Origin: Emergomyces orientalis
Taxonomy: Eukaryota > Ascomycota > Eurotiomycetes > Onygenales > Ajellomycetaceae
NCBI GenBank assembly: GCA_002110485.1
Contig: MOWL01000067.1
Coordinates: 186,001 to 250,000, forward strand
DNA: 64,000 bases
Direction of reading: 5' to 3'
The number at the start of each line of letters is the position of its first letter. The stretch's first letter is position 1. Positions 22,990 to 33,905 of the stretch are shown here, one piece after another. A program made the position numbers and the translations under genes. Below the pieces are notes generated by a model. That model was not told the DNA's origin and made no database searches. It saw only the letters and a program-made list of their open reading frames with translations.

Positions 22990-24705
22990 ATGGCGGCGGG
23001 GTCAGTCATTACCCCGCCACAAACCAGCAAAGCTCTCGCAGCGTCATTACTCGAGGATTGCAACACCCTCCTATCGGAACTCTCATTCCTGCAATCCCAC
23101 CTTGCAGCCATCGATAAGCCCAATGCAGTCGAATTACGACAATTCAAGTCCTTCGTGCAATCCGAGTTGAAATCTTTGAAGAAATTGGCGGAACTAGCAG
23201 CGAAAACGAATACGCCGATAGATGCATGTCCAGCTGACGATGAGGCTGGACAGGACGAAGCGGAGATACGGGTCCTACACTCGCTACGATCTTCGAATCT
23301 ACCGTTTTATTCATCTGTGTGGAGCGCGGGAAAATCGTCTTGTACCGGCCTAGTTGCGTTCAGCAAGCGATTTTACTGGTATAAATTTAGAAGCGCCGCC
23401 ACCCCTGGGTCTAGAGGGGATATTACTGAGAGGTCACCTACACCAACTTCGACTAAAGACCTCGAGCGTTCGATACAAAGATTACACGTTTCAGCAGATG
23501 CGCACAAAGCGGTTGAGGAAAATCTGAACCTAGCAGGGCTGCAGAAGAGAAGCGTTCTGGTGGATATAGTAGCTGACAATGGAGAGGAATGGGTCAAGGT
23601 GTCCACCGTCACTCCTAGTAGGCTATTGTTCGAGCTGGCCAAAAGGGGCTGGGAAATGGGATGTGACTCGACCAGTGAGGATGGGGAACAGCTCGAAGCT
23701 GAGACTTTTAGGTTGCAGAATGATGATGATAGCGACAATGAAGACGAGGATGCCATCGAATTGGTAAGGCTCGCTACGGACATGAAAAAGGCGGCATCCC
23801 TAGTCAGAGTCAGATATAAGCACCCTCGGATTCGTTTCGTGCTCCCAAAAATTGCGGAGGGGAAAATCCCCGAGGTCGATGCCATTATTAAAGATATTCG
23901 GAAAACCGGCGTTACAGTAGAGTGCGGCACCGACACACAAAATGATATCATACTGCCAGTAGCTCTCAATGGAAAAGATAACCGCCACCAACCCAAGACA
24001 ATGGAAGATCTTCTTCCGACTTTGCTACCAGATCCTCATCCACATATGACCCCTACATTAAATGTCGACTGCACTTTACTCCTTGCTCTTGTGTCTGATC
24101 TATCGCATTTCCATAACATTGATCCATCATCAGGCCACCACCCTGCAATTATCCGCCAGATTGAACTCGAGGCAAAACAGCCTTTAGTCGTCTCTGAACT
24201 CTGGCCGGCAATGGGTGATAGGCAGCTTGTATGCACTGAAGAAGCCGCCAAGAGAATGTACGAAATAGTTGAGACAATTGGTACTGCGAGTGAGAAGAAA
24301 AGGACGAAACTGATGATGATGGGCGAATCGGATATAAACTTTGATAGGAGGGATCTGATACCCCAGTTTCAGGAGTTATCGGACCACAAAGTTCCATTGA
24401 ATTGGAACATTCCTATTAGAGTGGTAAATGCCCATGTAGAAATTGAACGGGGCTGGACAGTTGGTGACTTGCCGCCTATCGCTCGCGAAGTTGCGAGCCA
24501 ATTAAGTGATATTAACACAAGCGTGTTTTTGTATGGCTGGGCAACTGGCCTCATGACGATCTCGAGCAATAGGACGGTAGCAAAACAGATCGAAGTCCTC
24601 ATCGAGGAAAACAGAAATGGCGATGATGACTTGGCAGGTCCTCTAGTTTGGGTTTGCGATACAGCCAGAAGTTTGGTTGGCAAGGACAGCAATAGGAAGG
24701 CCTGA
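22990..24705 (+). CDS. DUF1308 family protein
   Basis: Single exon, 571 aa, no signal peptide or membrane span. The C-terminal half, from about residue 350, reads as the DUF1308 domain (UPF0415, human C7orf25): LNVDCTLLLALVSDLSH, then KQPLVVSELWPAMGDRQLVCTEEAAKRMYEIV and a final VSQLSDINTSVFLYGWATGLMTISSN region; the aspartate after LNV and later acidic positions resemble a PIN-type nuclease core, though activity has not been established as far as I know. The N-terminal part is helical (LLEDCNTLLSELSFLQSHL) with an acidic linker (DDDSDNEDEDAIE, about 240-255). Its end faces that of SWD2, 194 bp away. Confidence 0.85.
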   Translation: MAAGSVITPPQTSKALAASLLEDCNTLLSELSFLQSHLAAIDKPNAVELRQFKSFVQSELKSLKKLAELAAKTNTPIDACPADDEAGQDEAEIRVLHSLRSSNLPFYSSVWSAGKSSCTGLVAFSKRFYWYKFRSAATPGSRGDITERSPTPTSTKDLERSIQRLHVSADAHKAVEENLNLAGLQKRSVLVDIVADNGEEWVKVSTVTPSRLLFELAKRGWEMGCDSTSEDGEQLEAETFRLQNDDDSDNEDEDAIELVRLATDMKKAASLVRVRYKHPRIRFVLPKIAEGKIPEVDAIIKDIRKTGVTVECGTDTQNDIILPVALNGKDNRHQPKTMEDLLPTLLPDPHPHMTPTLNVDCTLLLALVSDLSHFHNIDPSSGHHPAIIRQIELEAKQPLVVSELWPAMGDRQLVCTEEAAKRMYEIVETIGTASEKKRTKLMMMGESDINFDRRDLIPQFQELSDHKVPLNWNIPIRVVNAHVEIERGWTVGDLPPIAREVASQLSDINTSVFLYGWATGLMTISSNRTVAKQIEVLIEENRNGDDDLAGPLVWVCDTARSLVGKDSNRKA

Positions 24706-24899
24706 ATAACAGGTCCAAATGAAATAGAACAGTCATGTCTTCTTGATCAGTCCGGCGCCTTGTTCAAGATCTTCGGCAGACAGGGCCAAGAGGATAAAGT
24801 CTATTACCCATACAACAAGTCTATCGGGAAAAGAAGGCGTTGGAAACGTTCCTTCTGTTTTCAGATAGTCCTGAATAAACGAACTTGTTAGAAAGACCT

Positions 24900-26121
24900 T
24901 TATTTTTCGGCGGGTTTCGCGTTGTCATCTGGGAGCCAAAACGTGATCTCTTTGTCTGCTGTGGCGAACATGTTATACCGCGGATTGGCCTGCACGATAA
25001 CGGAACGGGCCCGGTATGGCAGGCGGAAGGCCGGTTTAAGGAATAAACTTGCGTCCGGAGGCTGTTGGGTGTCCCAGACCAGAGTATCAGATTGATCGCC
25101 AGCACCGCCAAATACATAACGTCCATCCGGAGTAAAACAAACATCCCCCTGGCCTAGTGGTTTTCCGGGACTCGAGACCGGGGCAGCACGCCCAGTGGGT
25201 CCACTTTTGCCGATTAGAAACGCCTTAACATTCCCCTCGAATGCATCCAATAAGAAATGCCCATGGTAGTCTGTTCCGACAAGAAGATGCTTGCCATCAT
25301 TAGAGAACTCCAAACGCGTCCACGCCCTGCCCCTTGTGGATGGGGTGAATCTGTCCTCTTGTGGGGCAAGGTCAAATGTCGCGAAGGGAGGCTTGTCATA
25401 GTTTCTAAAATCGTAGAGTAGAACGGACGACGTAGACTGGGAGGCAATGGCTATTACTGAACCCGACGGGTCAAATGCAACGAGATAAGGGGTGGCAAGC
25501 TTGAGTTTCCCTTGAGCATTCCTCGAATTTAGATCCCACAACGCAACGGTATCATCTTTGGAGCATGACAAAACCGCGTCAGTTCCTGGGGAAACTGCAA
25601 GGGACGTAACTTTGTCCGTATGGCCGGAGAAGTATCGCAGATAACTCTCGTTGTGCAAGTCTAAGAGTCGTAGCGAATCTATAGCATCCCTGTTAAATAC
25701 GGAGTTCTAAGCTGCTAATTATTGGGTCGGGAAAAGGCTCACCATCCACCTTTGTGCTGGCATGAAGAATCTGACGAGAATGGTGGGTGAACTTCGCCAA
25801 ATGCACCCCATACTTCTTGCTTGGAACCGTCTTGGTCAATTTCCCTTCCTTTATATCAAAAACTTGTAGTGCCTCGTCGTCTCCGGCCGCTACTAAGTAG
25901 TCACCTTGGTCGTCGAAATCCAAAGAGGTAATATTGCTAGGGAGCCCATCCGGTTTGGGAGTTCCCCGAAAAGTCTGAAGGGAAGTAAGAAGGTTAGCAC
26001 CCCATATCCAAACCCACAACATCATACCGCTACGTTAACTCACCTTTGATGCCCTGTAATTCTTGACGATCTCAGATACCTTTGCGGCGGGCTGAGGAGG
26101 GAGAACTCCAGCTTCAGCCAT
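24900..26121 (-). CDS. SWD2: WD40 subunit of COMPASS and of the cleavage/polyadenylation factor
   Basis: The protein (369 aa as modelled) is the WDR82/Swd2 propeller that serves the SET1 histone H3K4 methyltransferase complex and the APT part of CPF. Exons modelled: 26121-26044, 25974-25750, 25706-24900. WD blocks are visible in order: ITSLDFDDQGDYLVAAGDDEAL, HLAKFTHHSRQILHAST, YLRYFSGHTDKVTSLAVSP, VLSCSKDDTVALWDL, RLEFSNDGKHLLVGTDYHGH and a final FTPDGRYVFGGAGD. The GHTDKV repeat with LRYF before it is typical of Swd2. The second intron is awkward: the best-looking donor (GTGAGC at 25742) breaks the frame, while AAG|GTGGAT with acceptor TTAG at 25707 keeps it but leaves a 43-nt intron. That junction may be wrong. 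Confidence 0.88.
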
Positions 26122-26737
26122 ATCCAAACAATACCTGGGTAATTGAAGTGGGAATTGCAAATTGAGAAATGGTAAACGGATCTTTGAACCAACAGCAATT
26201 ATATGTTTGGTATTGCAGCCCAGTCCCAGCCGTCTTCCAAAGCTTCTCTCGAATATGAGGTTGGTAGTTTGCTTCCTTGTTAGCATCAAACAATTAAAAA
26301 CGCGCTGAAAGCTGAGCTCGGCGGAATTATATTAATCCGATAGCCGACTCAGTTTGCCGAAGATCGGGATAACTTTGCATGGATTATTAATAAGTTCTCG
26401 CCCTAAATTTACGCCTCTGAAAGGTGCATCGGCGATTGTAGGGTACTTGGTGCATGCGCTGTGTAGTTGCGGCCTTCTGACAAAGGAACAAAGGAGCCAG
26501 ATCCGTCGCCAAATATGTTCGTCTGACTCCAAGGGCCCCATTTGCTTCTATTACTTCTTCTTCTTCTTCTTCTTTTTCTCAATTTCTTCTTCGTTTGTTG
26601 CGCGGGTTGGTCATTGGAGTCTAGTGCGAATCCGTATCCCTTCCACTCTTTTTTTTTCTTCTTTGGGCGTCTTCGTGCATTCGTTTTTTGCATAGTCTGC
26701 TCTCAACCGTAATTGTCATACCATTAACACACACAAA
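26122..26737. promoter_or_regulatory. Divergent promoter SWD2 / OAC1
   Basis: 616 bp between outward starts, with a TTC microsatellite and long pyrimidine tracts on the OAC1 side, which probably form its leader. No gene supported. Confidence 0.55.
26554..26573. repeat. (CTT)n microsatellite in divergent promoter
   Basis: About six and a half CTT units followed by further pyrimidines, 165 bp before the OAC1 start. Confidence 0.8.
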
Positions 26738-28021
26738 ATGTCGACTACCACGGGGTAAGCAAACTGACACACTTTTCCGGGAGAAGAGAAGAAACTATTC
26801 TAACTGGCGCTCCGAGTTACAGGGCGTTTATTGCTGGAGGCCTGGCAGCGTGTGGTGCGGTGACGGTTACACACAGCTTCGAAACCGTTAAAATTCGGTA
26901 TGTTGGTGGTCCCCCCAATTGCCAGCGGGAGCCTACAGGTATTGACAGCCCCGTGAAGGTTACAGCTGCAAGGAGAGCTTCAATCGAAGCAGGAAGCAGT
27001 GCGGAAATACAAGGGCGTGTTCCACGGTGTCAAAGTCATTCTCCAAAACGAAGGACCTCGGGGTCTCTTCCGAGGCATTGGGTCAGCGGTATGTCCCACA
27101 TTCCCGTCGCATATTTTTCTCCCTTTATATCTGGTAGCATACTCACGCATATGGTGACTATAGTACATCTATCAAGTTCTCCTTAACGGCTGTCGTCTTG
27201 GGTTTTACGAGCCATTGCGGGTAGGCGTCACCCAAGCGATTTACAAAGACCCAACCCGCCAATCCCTCGGCATAAATGTTTTCTCTGGAGCTGCATCGGG
27301 TATCTTAGGTGCCGCCGCTGGATCTCCCTTTTTCCTAGTAAAAACACGACTGCAATCATTTTCCCCCTTCCTACCCGTGGGTACACAACATATGTACAGA
27401 AACTCCCTCGATGGACTACGACAAATCCACGGGGGTGAAGGCGTGAAAGGTCTATATCGTGGTGTCTATGCTGCTATGGTCCGTACCGGATTTGGCAGCT
27501 CTGTACAACTACCCACATACTTCTTCGCGAAGCGGCGGTTAATAAAACATTTCGGAATGGAAGATGGCCCTGCATTGCATCTGGCGAGTAGCGCGTGCAG
27601 CGGATTCGTCGTCTGCTGCGTCATGCACCCTCCTGGTATGGATAATTCTAATTCCATCTCTACGTGGTCTCTGAAGTTCGGGCCTGCCTAATCGTACTTC
27701 TAGATACCATCATGTCGCGAATGTATAACCAAACCGGAAACCTCTACAAGGGCGTGTTCGACTGCCTATACAAAACTATAAGTAAGGAAGGGATACTTGC
27801 AATATACAAGGGATACTTTGCTCATTTGGCACGTATCCTACCTCATACGGTATGTTCCTGATCCAATCGATCCCGAAAATCTCAAATATTCCCTTTCTCA
27901 AGCTTGTATGCTAACCAATGAATTTTAGATTTTGACCCTAAGTTTGGCCGAACAAACCAACAAACTTATACGGAGAATGGAAGACCGCATCATACCAGAC
28001 TCGATCAGAGAAAAAATATAG
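26738..28021 (+). CDS. OAC1: Mitochondrial oxaloacetate/sulfate carrier
   Basis: Six exons (26738-26754, 26823-26897, 26959-27088, 27164-27635, 27704-27849, 27929-28021) join in phase to 310 aa. It belongs to the mitochondrial carrier family: three repeats, each with a P-x-D/E-x-x-K/R-type turn, here SFETVKIR (first repeat, Pro replaced by Ser), SPFFLVKTR and HPPDTIMSR. The repeats GGLAACGAVTVTHSFE, FSGAASGILGAAAGSPFF, GSSVQLPTYFFAKRR, YNQTGNLYKGVFDC and ARILPHTILTLSLAEQTNKL follow yeast Oac1 as I know it, which imports oxaloacetate across the inner membrane in exchange with sulfate, malonate or isopropylmalate. The first exon has only 17 nt. There is no cleavable presequence, as usual for carriers. 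Confidence 0.93.
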
Positions 28022-28709
28022 TCGTCCATCTTTTAAACTCATATACCCGATGATCAAATACCCATTTGCAGCAAATGTTGCCCGATTTTTCCTATCAATT
28101 TGAATGCAAGTTTCTAGGTAGAGTCTTGATGTGTATACCGTATCTCCTCGATTTTAAACTCGGCGGCCGTTGGCTAGGGAACTTTGGAATATCTCCAGTG
28201 TTTCCTTTTTCCCGTTTTGGTGTCACATCTTCCTTTTCAGTTTCTGTTCGGGCGCCTTGCTATCAAGCTTTAGATTTTAAATTTTGGGCCTTTTGCTTTT
28301 ATGTTGCCCCTTTTTTTCCTTTTACAAATCGCAGCAAGCTTCATTGCCTTTCAGAAGGCTATTTTCTTTTTTGTAACTACACCCACGTTTTAGAACTATG
28401 GGGATAATATTATCAATTTTGTCCCCATCGAATGGACCTAAGTACGAATTTTATTTTCCCGATATTTTTCGGATAGATTCGATCAATAAAATGCTGCATA
28501 GGTTTCTCATAATTACTCAAACCATTATTGGATCAAATAATGACTTAGTGGGTAGGAAGGGTTGATAATTCTGAGATCAGGCAACAACACAGCCAGAAAT
28601 ACACCTCATATTCTAAAAGCCTCGCACTTCGCTCCCCTCAAAGAAAAGAACGTGGGAATGTCAATCATATGAACTGCAAACACTCTCAACACCCCCCCCA
28701 ACCCCCAGA
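28022..28709. other. 3' flank of OAC1 and promoter of SMI1/KNR4-type gene
   Basis: AT-rich 688 bp without coding potential; a plus-strand frame at 28066-28407 is composed mostly of Phe/Leu/Ser and has no domain. Confidence 0.55.
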
Positions 28710-30227
28710 ATGGCTTCCGAAACACAATTCTCTCGCCGCAAACTGCTACAGTCTGAAGATTGTGAGTTTTTAAGCGTTGTCTCGTCTCGAGCCCAACAAT
28801 TTGCAGTCCTTGGCTACACCGATGTTTCAATTAACCTCATCTCCCGTCTCAATGCGCACGAGAAATATTGCAAGGCCAACCTACAGAGTCTATGGCTATT
28901 GTGGGCCGCGCTTGGCATATGGCCTCTCGGAGAAGAAGAGAAGGTGAAACAAAGAATCAAGAAGAAAAGAGAGCAAGAGTCTAAGAGCAGCGAGCCGATC
29001 AGGGCGGAGAGAATTCTAACGAGTGACTTGCACGACGAAATCCAGGCCATCGAAGAGGTGTATGCCGGTACCTGGTTCTACGGTGCCCAGAGAGATGTTT
29101 TCACCGCACAGTCTAGCCGTGTGGAAGTGGAGGGTTTAGGAAACAAGGATATTGCCAACGGTATTGAACGCCTCCTGGATTCTGTTGAGGAACTCGAGCC
29201 TGAATTCCGGGATGCGAGTACGGGTGCTGCAGCGATGGAAGCATCGGCTAGACTCGTCAGTGCATTGGACCTACGATGTTTGCTGAAGGAAAGAGGGTAT
29301 GAGCAAGATGGCTTCATCTCGGTGGGAGAGCTCATGGACATGTTTGCAAAGCGAATGGAAGCAAATGAGCAAATGGAGTATCTAATACAATCGCGAAGAG
29401 CGTGGGAGACTTTGAAGGATGGTGTCTTGGCCAGAGCTCTCGGTGTGAACGATCAGAAGGTTCGGGTTTATGCAAATGAGCTTGAGGAAGCCCTTGACGA
29501 GCGAATCCGAGACGGGAAGATGGAGCTTGACCACCTCACGATGAGAGAAATGTTGGGAATTTTAGACAACAATACCCGCACAAATCCTGAAAGTCTCAAA
29601 GATTTCATGGATGGGCCTCCTGAAACTTTATTTTACAACCCCGCGAGTCCGGAGGAAATCGAAGAAACTGAAAGGAATCTAGACATCACGCTTCCAGCAG
29701 ATTATAAAGAGTTTCTCGCCATCACTGATGGGTTTGAACGAAGCTGGGGTGGGATAATTTCAGACCCGCCTCTCTATCCTGTCAGCGAAGTACGATGGTT
29801 GGAAGACGACGAAGACTACTTCATCGATCTCGAGCTCGAGCTCCTTGGCCCGGGGTTCCCGTACGGTATGTGGCCAACAGTTGGGAAAACAATCGAGATC
29901 GGGTCTGAGGACATTTATAATGTCTGGCTGATTCCTCCCCCGAAAGTCCAAGAGGTCCAAAATCGGCTTTCTGAGATCATGAAGAGTGGGAAATATGATG
30001 ATGAGCTGAAAAAGCGACTTGTGGAGAAAATGCAGACCTTTGCAGGGAGCATAGAAGGCTTCATGAGGCTAAAATGGTGTTTAGTTACATGGGCATCTGG
30101 AGGTATGGCGTCAATGATGAGCTACCCCAGTTTTGCCGCCTACACGAGAGAAAAGGTGGAGAGCTCCTCAAGAGGAGCTAATGACGTGCTGAGGCCAGGA
30201 AAGTTCTTCGGATATCAGTGCCGCTGA
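28710..30227 (+). CDS. SMI1/KNR4 (SUKH) domain protein
   Basis: Single exon, 505 aa, no signal peptide. The SMI1/KNR4 domain lies at about residues 313-450: SPEEIEETERNLDITLPADYKEFLA, then ITDGFERSWGGI and the acidic/aromatic LGPGFPYGMWPTVGK. This fold binds partner proteins; in yeast Knr4 links cell-wall synthesis with the Slt2 pathway. The N-terminal 300 residues are helical and charged, without a domain I recognise, and differ from the Gln-rich flanks of yeast Knr4, so this is a family member rather than a clear Knr4 orthologue. An annotated name beyond the domain is not justified. Confidence 0.85.
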   Translation: MASETQFSRRKLLQSEDCEFLSVVSSRAQQFAVLGYTDVSINLISRLNAHEKYCKANLQSLWLLWAALGIWPLGEEEKVKQRIKKKREQESKSSEPIRAERILTSDLHDEIQAIEEVYAGTWFYGAQRDVFTAQSSRVEVEGLGNKDIANGIERLLDSVEELEPEFRDASTGAAAMEASARLVSALDLRCLLKERGYEQDGFISVGELMDMFAKRMEANEQMEYLIQSRRAWETLKDGVLARALGVNDQKVRVYANELEEALDERIRDGKMELDHLTMREMLGILDNNTRTNPESLKDFMDGPPETLFYNPASPEEIEETERNLDITLPADYKEFLAITDGFERSWGGIISDPPLYPVSEVRWLEDDEDYFIDLELELLGPGFPYGMWPTVGKTIEIGSEDIYNVWLIPPPKVQEVQNRLSEIMKSGKYDDELKKRLVEKMQTFAGSIEGFMRLKWCLVTWASGGMASMMSYPSFAAYTREKVESSSRGANDVLRPGKFFGYQCR

Positions 30228-32161
30228 AGTGTCTCCCAGACTGCTATAGCGAATCTTTTACGGCACACCGGGCAGCATAGCTATGAAATTTCCCCACCAA
30301 CCAATCTTAACTAAAGATTGAGATAACGAAAATGGACTCAATGCCAAGTCAAAGGCGATGCAGCGCGAGGGATAAATGGGAAACCAATCCATGGGGCGTT
30401 GCAGCGGCGCTTTACCACAATTGATCTGCTATAAACGGAATGGGAAATTCGGTGTGGCTTGATTATTATTCTGAGTAACTCACTAACTTACGCAGTAGAT
30501 TGCTACCTAAGTCTTCCCTAATTATTTTATTCTGCTTGGTTGAGTCGAGGTGAGGAAAAGCTCCGTCAGCAACTTAATTTACATTTATAGGTGGTACCTG
30601 TTGTTATTTTAAATACCTATATTTATATATGTTTCCGGTTACTGAGCAAGGACCATTACATTAATACACTAATTAGTAAGTGCATGGTTCCAAATATACT
30701 TGTGGCTCGGGCGCATTCCAACTCCCAGCCTAGGTGGAATCGAAAATCGAACGGTCGAGATCAAATTCCTTCAGTGAAGGGAGGGAATCTTTTTAAAATA
30801 AAATTCAAAAAAAAAAAAAAAAAAAAAAAAAAAAGACCAGAAAAAGAATGCACTTTATCTTTTTGTTCCTGCAGAAGACTTGGCCAGCGCCCGCTAGGCT
30901 AGGCATCTCGGGATTCGGATGGTTCTTAGTGGGGCCAACTAGACAGTAGACAGTTCGTGTCCAAACGCACCCATGATAAGATTCATCATTTCAACAACTT
31001 GATTCTATTTCTCTACTCATGCTCACTCATCCTTTCTGTAGCCATGTTCAAGTCGAAACCCCTAATTATCTCAATTTCCGCATAATCATGGCAAAGAGAA
31101 AATACAACGTGATTGATCGAGAACGATCGGGACTACACTACGACAACAACTGCTCATAATTTCCGCGCCTCCGTCAGCACAAAATAGCACGAGCACCACA
31201 CCAACGCCCTGGGGCATGATGGAAAGTTTTAGTTGAAACTTGATACGCCTGGTAGAGGTGGCAGTTTGCTTGTTTACCTTACTACAAGCTATGACCGTCG
31301 GATCCTGTTTCGCGTCCGTGCATCAGTAGTGATTATGATACCCAGCTGTCAGGTGGCGGTGGTCATCGCATCGCATCTCATGCCTTCAATGCTGGCACAC
31401 ACGACCTTGGGCGGGGACACGGGCACTAGTCAAGCGAATGCCCTTTTAACTGAAAAAAAAGAAAGATGGCGTACAAAATAAACTATCAAACCAGCCTGCC
31501 CGCAATCCCTCGTCACACATGTGCCAACCGACCCAGCCTCATCCATGGTATAAAGATAGTCCGGTGCCAAGTCGACTTATAAAAAACGTCCCGACCCGGT
31601 CTCCGACCCATGAAACTGGCGCGGTCTCCAATTTTTCAAGCCTGCTCAATAACGGGCCCGGCATCAGACGGCCGTGGCATTTGATTATACTTAGCAGATA
31701 AAATGGATAACCCCGCTACTAGGGCCTTCGAGATGGGTTATTATTGTCTTTAAACGATTGGGCTACCCCCCTGGCCAAATTTATGGACTTTCATGCTTGC
31801 CTCGCCTGGGCTTACCCCCTGTTGTGTTCATCTCCCGCCCATATCTGACCAAAAGGAGTAGGGATACTGAAATGACATCGACATGTGCTGCGGATGCGAT
31901 GAACTTTGCAGGGGAAGCCGATGTGGTCTGGCCGTTCCCACGCGGTATTTTGGGCATTCGATAAGTGCACTGGCCTCCTTGTGGTCTATTTTTCTCTGTA
32001 GAGATGGCTACTCTCGAGGACTATAAGAACAGCGTGCCCGGCGGGAGATATTCTGTCTTAGAACTAGTTCCCCAACTCACTCATATCGTATCTTCTAACC
32101 TTTATTCTTTTGCTATTTCCTTTAGATCTTTTGCAATCTTCATTAATACTATCTTCGCAAA
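30228..32161. other. Gene-poor stretch with long poly(A) tract
   Basis: 1.9 kb between the SMI1/KNR4-type gene and the GH16 gene. It holds a 28-A run (separate entry) and short frames with no domains. The last 300 bp are AT-rich and probably contain the GH16 promoter. Confidence 0.55.
30807..30834. repeat. 28-nt poly(A) run
   Basis: Uninterrupted A28 on the plus strand. I find no flanking direct repeat or upstream similarity to other poly(A) sites in this window that would prove a retroposed element. Confidence 0.85.
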
Positions 32162-33374
32162 ATGCGTTCATATATTCCTTCTATTCTTATTTGTGTGAAT
32201 AGTTTTATAGCCTTCTCTCAGGCGAAATATTCTCTTATAGACGACTATACTGCGCGGAACTTCCTCCAGCAATTTGATTTCTTCTCGGTGAGTCCTGCCA
32301 GCGATGGTCTTGAGAGCAATCGGGTTAGAATAGGTGCTGATTAAAATATCATACTAGAGTGACGATCCCACGCACGGTTATGTCAACTATCTTGATAGAG
32401 CTGCTGCGGAATCCCAGGGCTTAGTGTCCACAGCGAACAGTGTTATCTATATGGGGGTTGATAGTACCAATGTCGTTTCCGGAAGAGGGCGATCCAGCGT
32501 TCGAGTTACCAGCAAGAAGGCCTATGACCGCGGTTTGATAATCGTCGATGTTGAGCATATGCCCGGTGGAATATGCGGGACATGGCCTGCATTGTGAGTA
32601 AAGCCAGAGCCTATTCTCCTAAATGGAGGCCACATATGAGCAAACAGCAGCTGACCAAAGTTATAACCGCCCATCAGCTGGACTTTCGGCCCAAACTGGC
32701 CTAAAAGTGGCGAAGTCGACATCATAGAGGGCGTCCACGAGCAGGGTGGTAATTTAATGGCCATGCACACCACCAGCGGCTGCACTATTGCCAACACGGG
32801 CGCTTTCACGGGTACCATATTGACACCTAACTGCGACGTCAACGCTCCTGGACAACCCGCCAACGCTGGTTGTTCCATCACTTCCTCAGACCCGGCATCA
32901 TATGGCGCTGGATTCAACGCGAATGGGGGTGGAGTGTACGCCACAGAAATAAATCGAGATGCAGTCACCATCTGGTTCTTCCCGCGCTCTGCCATTCCTC
33001 AGGACATTCAAGCCGGAGTTCCAAATCCAGCGTCGTGGTGGAAGCCGATGGCCCAGTTCTATGGTGGATGTGACATTGCAGCTCACATCAAGCAGCAGAA
33101 GATTGTACGTTACTGCTTGTATTGTTTTTGTCCCCTTAATTCTTATTACGCCAACTTCCAGACGTGGTAGCTAACATATCATCCCGTAACTTTGCAGGTT
33201 TTTGATACCACATTCTGCGGCGACTGGGCTGGTAATGTCTGGTCTACCAGCAGCTGTGCATCAAAGGCTCCCACATGCGAGGAGTTTGTGAAGCACAATC
33301 CGGCTGCATTCAAGAATGCGTTCTGGCGCGTTAACTATGTCCGCGTCTTCGACGAAACACGTGCTGGATACTGA
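32162..33374 (+). CDS. Secreted GH16 endo-beta-1,3(4)-glucanase
   Basis: Four exons (32162-32287, 32358-32593, 32678-33104, 33198-33374) join in phase to 321 aa. A signal peptide covers about residues 1-21 (ILICVNSFIAFSQA). The catalytic GH16 motif E-x-D-x-x-E is present as EVDIIE, with nucleophile E133 and acid/base E138, preceded by WPAFWTFGPNWPKSG. The fold is the concanavalin-like jelly roll; family members of this fungal subgroup cut mixed-linked or beta-1,3-glucans. Six or more cysteines suggest disulfides, consistent with secretion. No GPI signal or carbohydrate-binding module is seen at the C-terminus, which ends shortly after WRVNYVRVFDE. A role in wall remodelling or in feeding on plant glucans cannot be told apart from sequence. 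Confidence 0.93.
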
Positions 33375-33905
33375 GTAACAAACCCAGTGCCATTGTTCCA
33401 CTTCAATTTTTTCTGAATTTTTTCTGAATTTTTTGCATTATTTCAAGTTTTTGTTGAGCATAGCGTGTTTCGTATCTTTTGTATAAACTAGATTGCATAG
33501 TTAAATTGTACATACCCCCTTGTTATTGTGTATATAGAACTTTGTTAAATTGTCTCTAGATAGCGACTGTTATAGAAATTGGAGCATTCTCGCTTTCCTC
33601 GCGTCCCATTGTTCCAGGCTGCTTGATTGATTGATAAGATACGCGTGGCTATGCAAACAGTGCAAACAAACTCGCGTTTACGTAATTATGATTGCTGCGG
33701 AAGTCGCGTTGGGGCTGGTTCGCGTTGTCCCGTGACTTAGCGTGTTGGCTGCCCTGGGTATTTCTTCTCAGCCTTCGCCATTTCATTTATCTTCTGCTCC
33801 TCTTTGCATCTCACCCTCAACACCAGTCTTCCTCTTCTCACACCACGCACCTGCTTGTCTATATTCTCTCAATTGTCTCACTGTGTCTTCGCAATCCCCA
33901 CTGCA
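33375..33905. promoter_or_regulatory. 3' flank of GH16 gene and promoter of RNR2
   Basis: 531 bp. An ACGCGT box (MluI cell-cycle box) occurs at 33641, 265 bp before the RNR2 start, with several GCGT/CGCG half-like motifs at 33670-33725. The last 100 bp are pyrimidine-rich, fitting a leader. Confidence 0.55.
33641..33646. promoter_or_regulatory. ACGCGT (MCB) box, RNR2 promoter
   Basis: Palindromic MluI cell-cycle box, the core bound by MBF-type factors in yeasts, 265 bp upstream of the RNR2 start. Confidence 0.5.

Noticed and set aside
23373..23996. Minus-strand 207-aa open frame
   Set aside because: Antisense to the DUF1308 gene, low-complexity Ser/Leu composition, no domain.
30700..30834. 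Possible tRNA-derived SINE ending in poly(A)
   Set aside because: A weak B-box-like stretch is present on the minus strand, but there is no A box, no target-site duplication and no second copy in the window.
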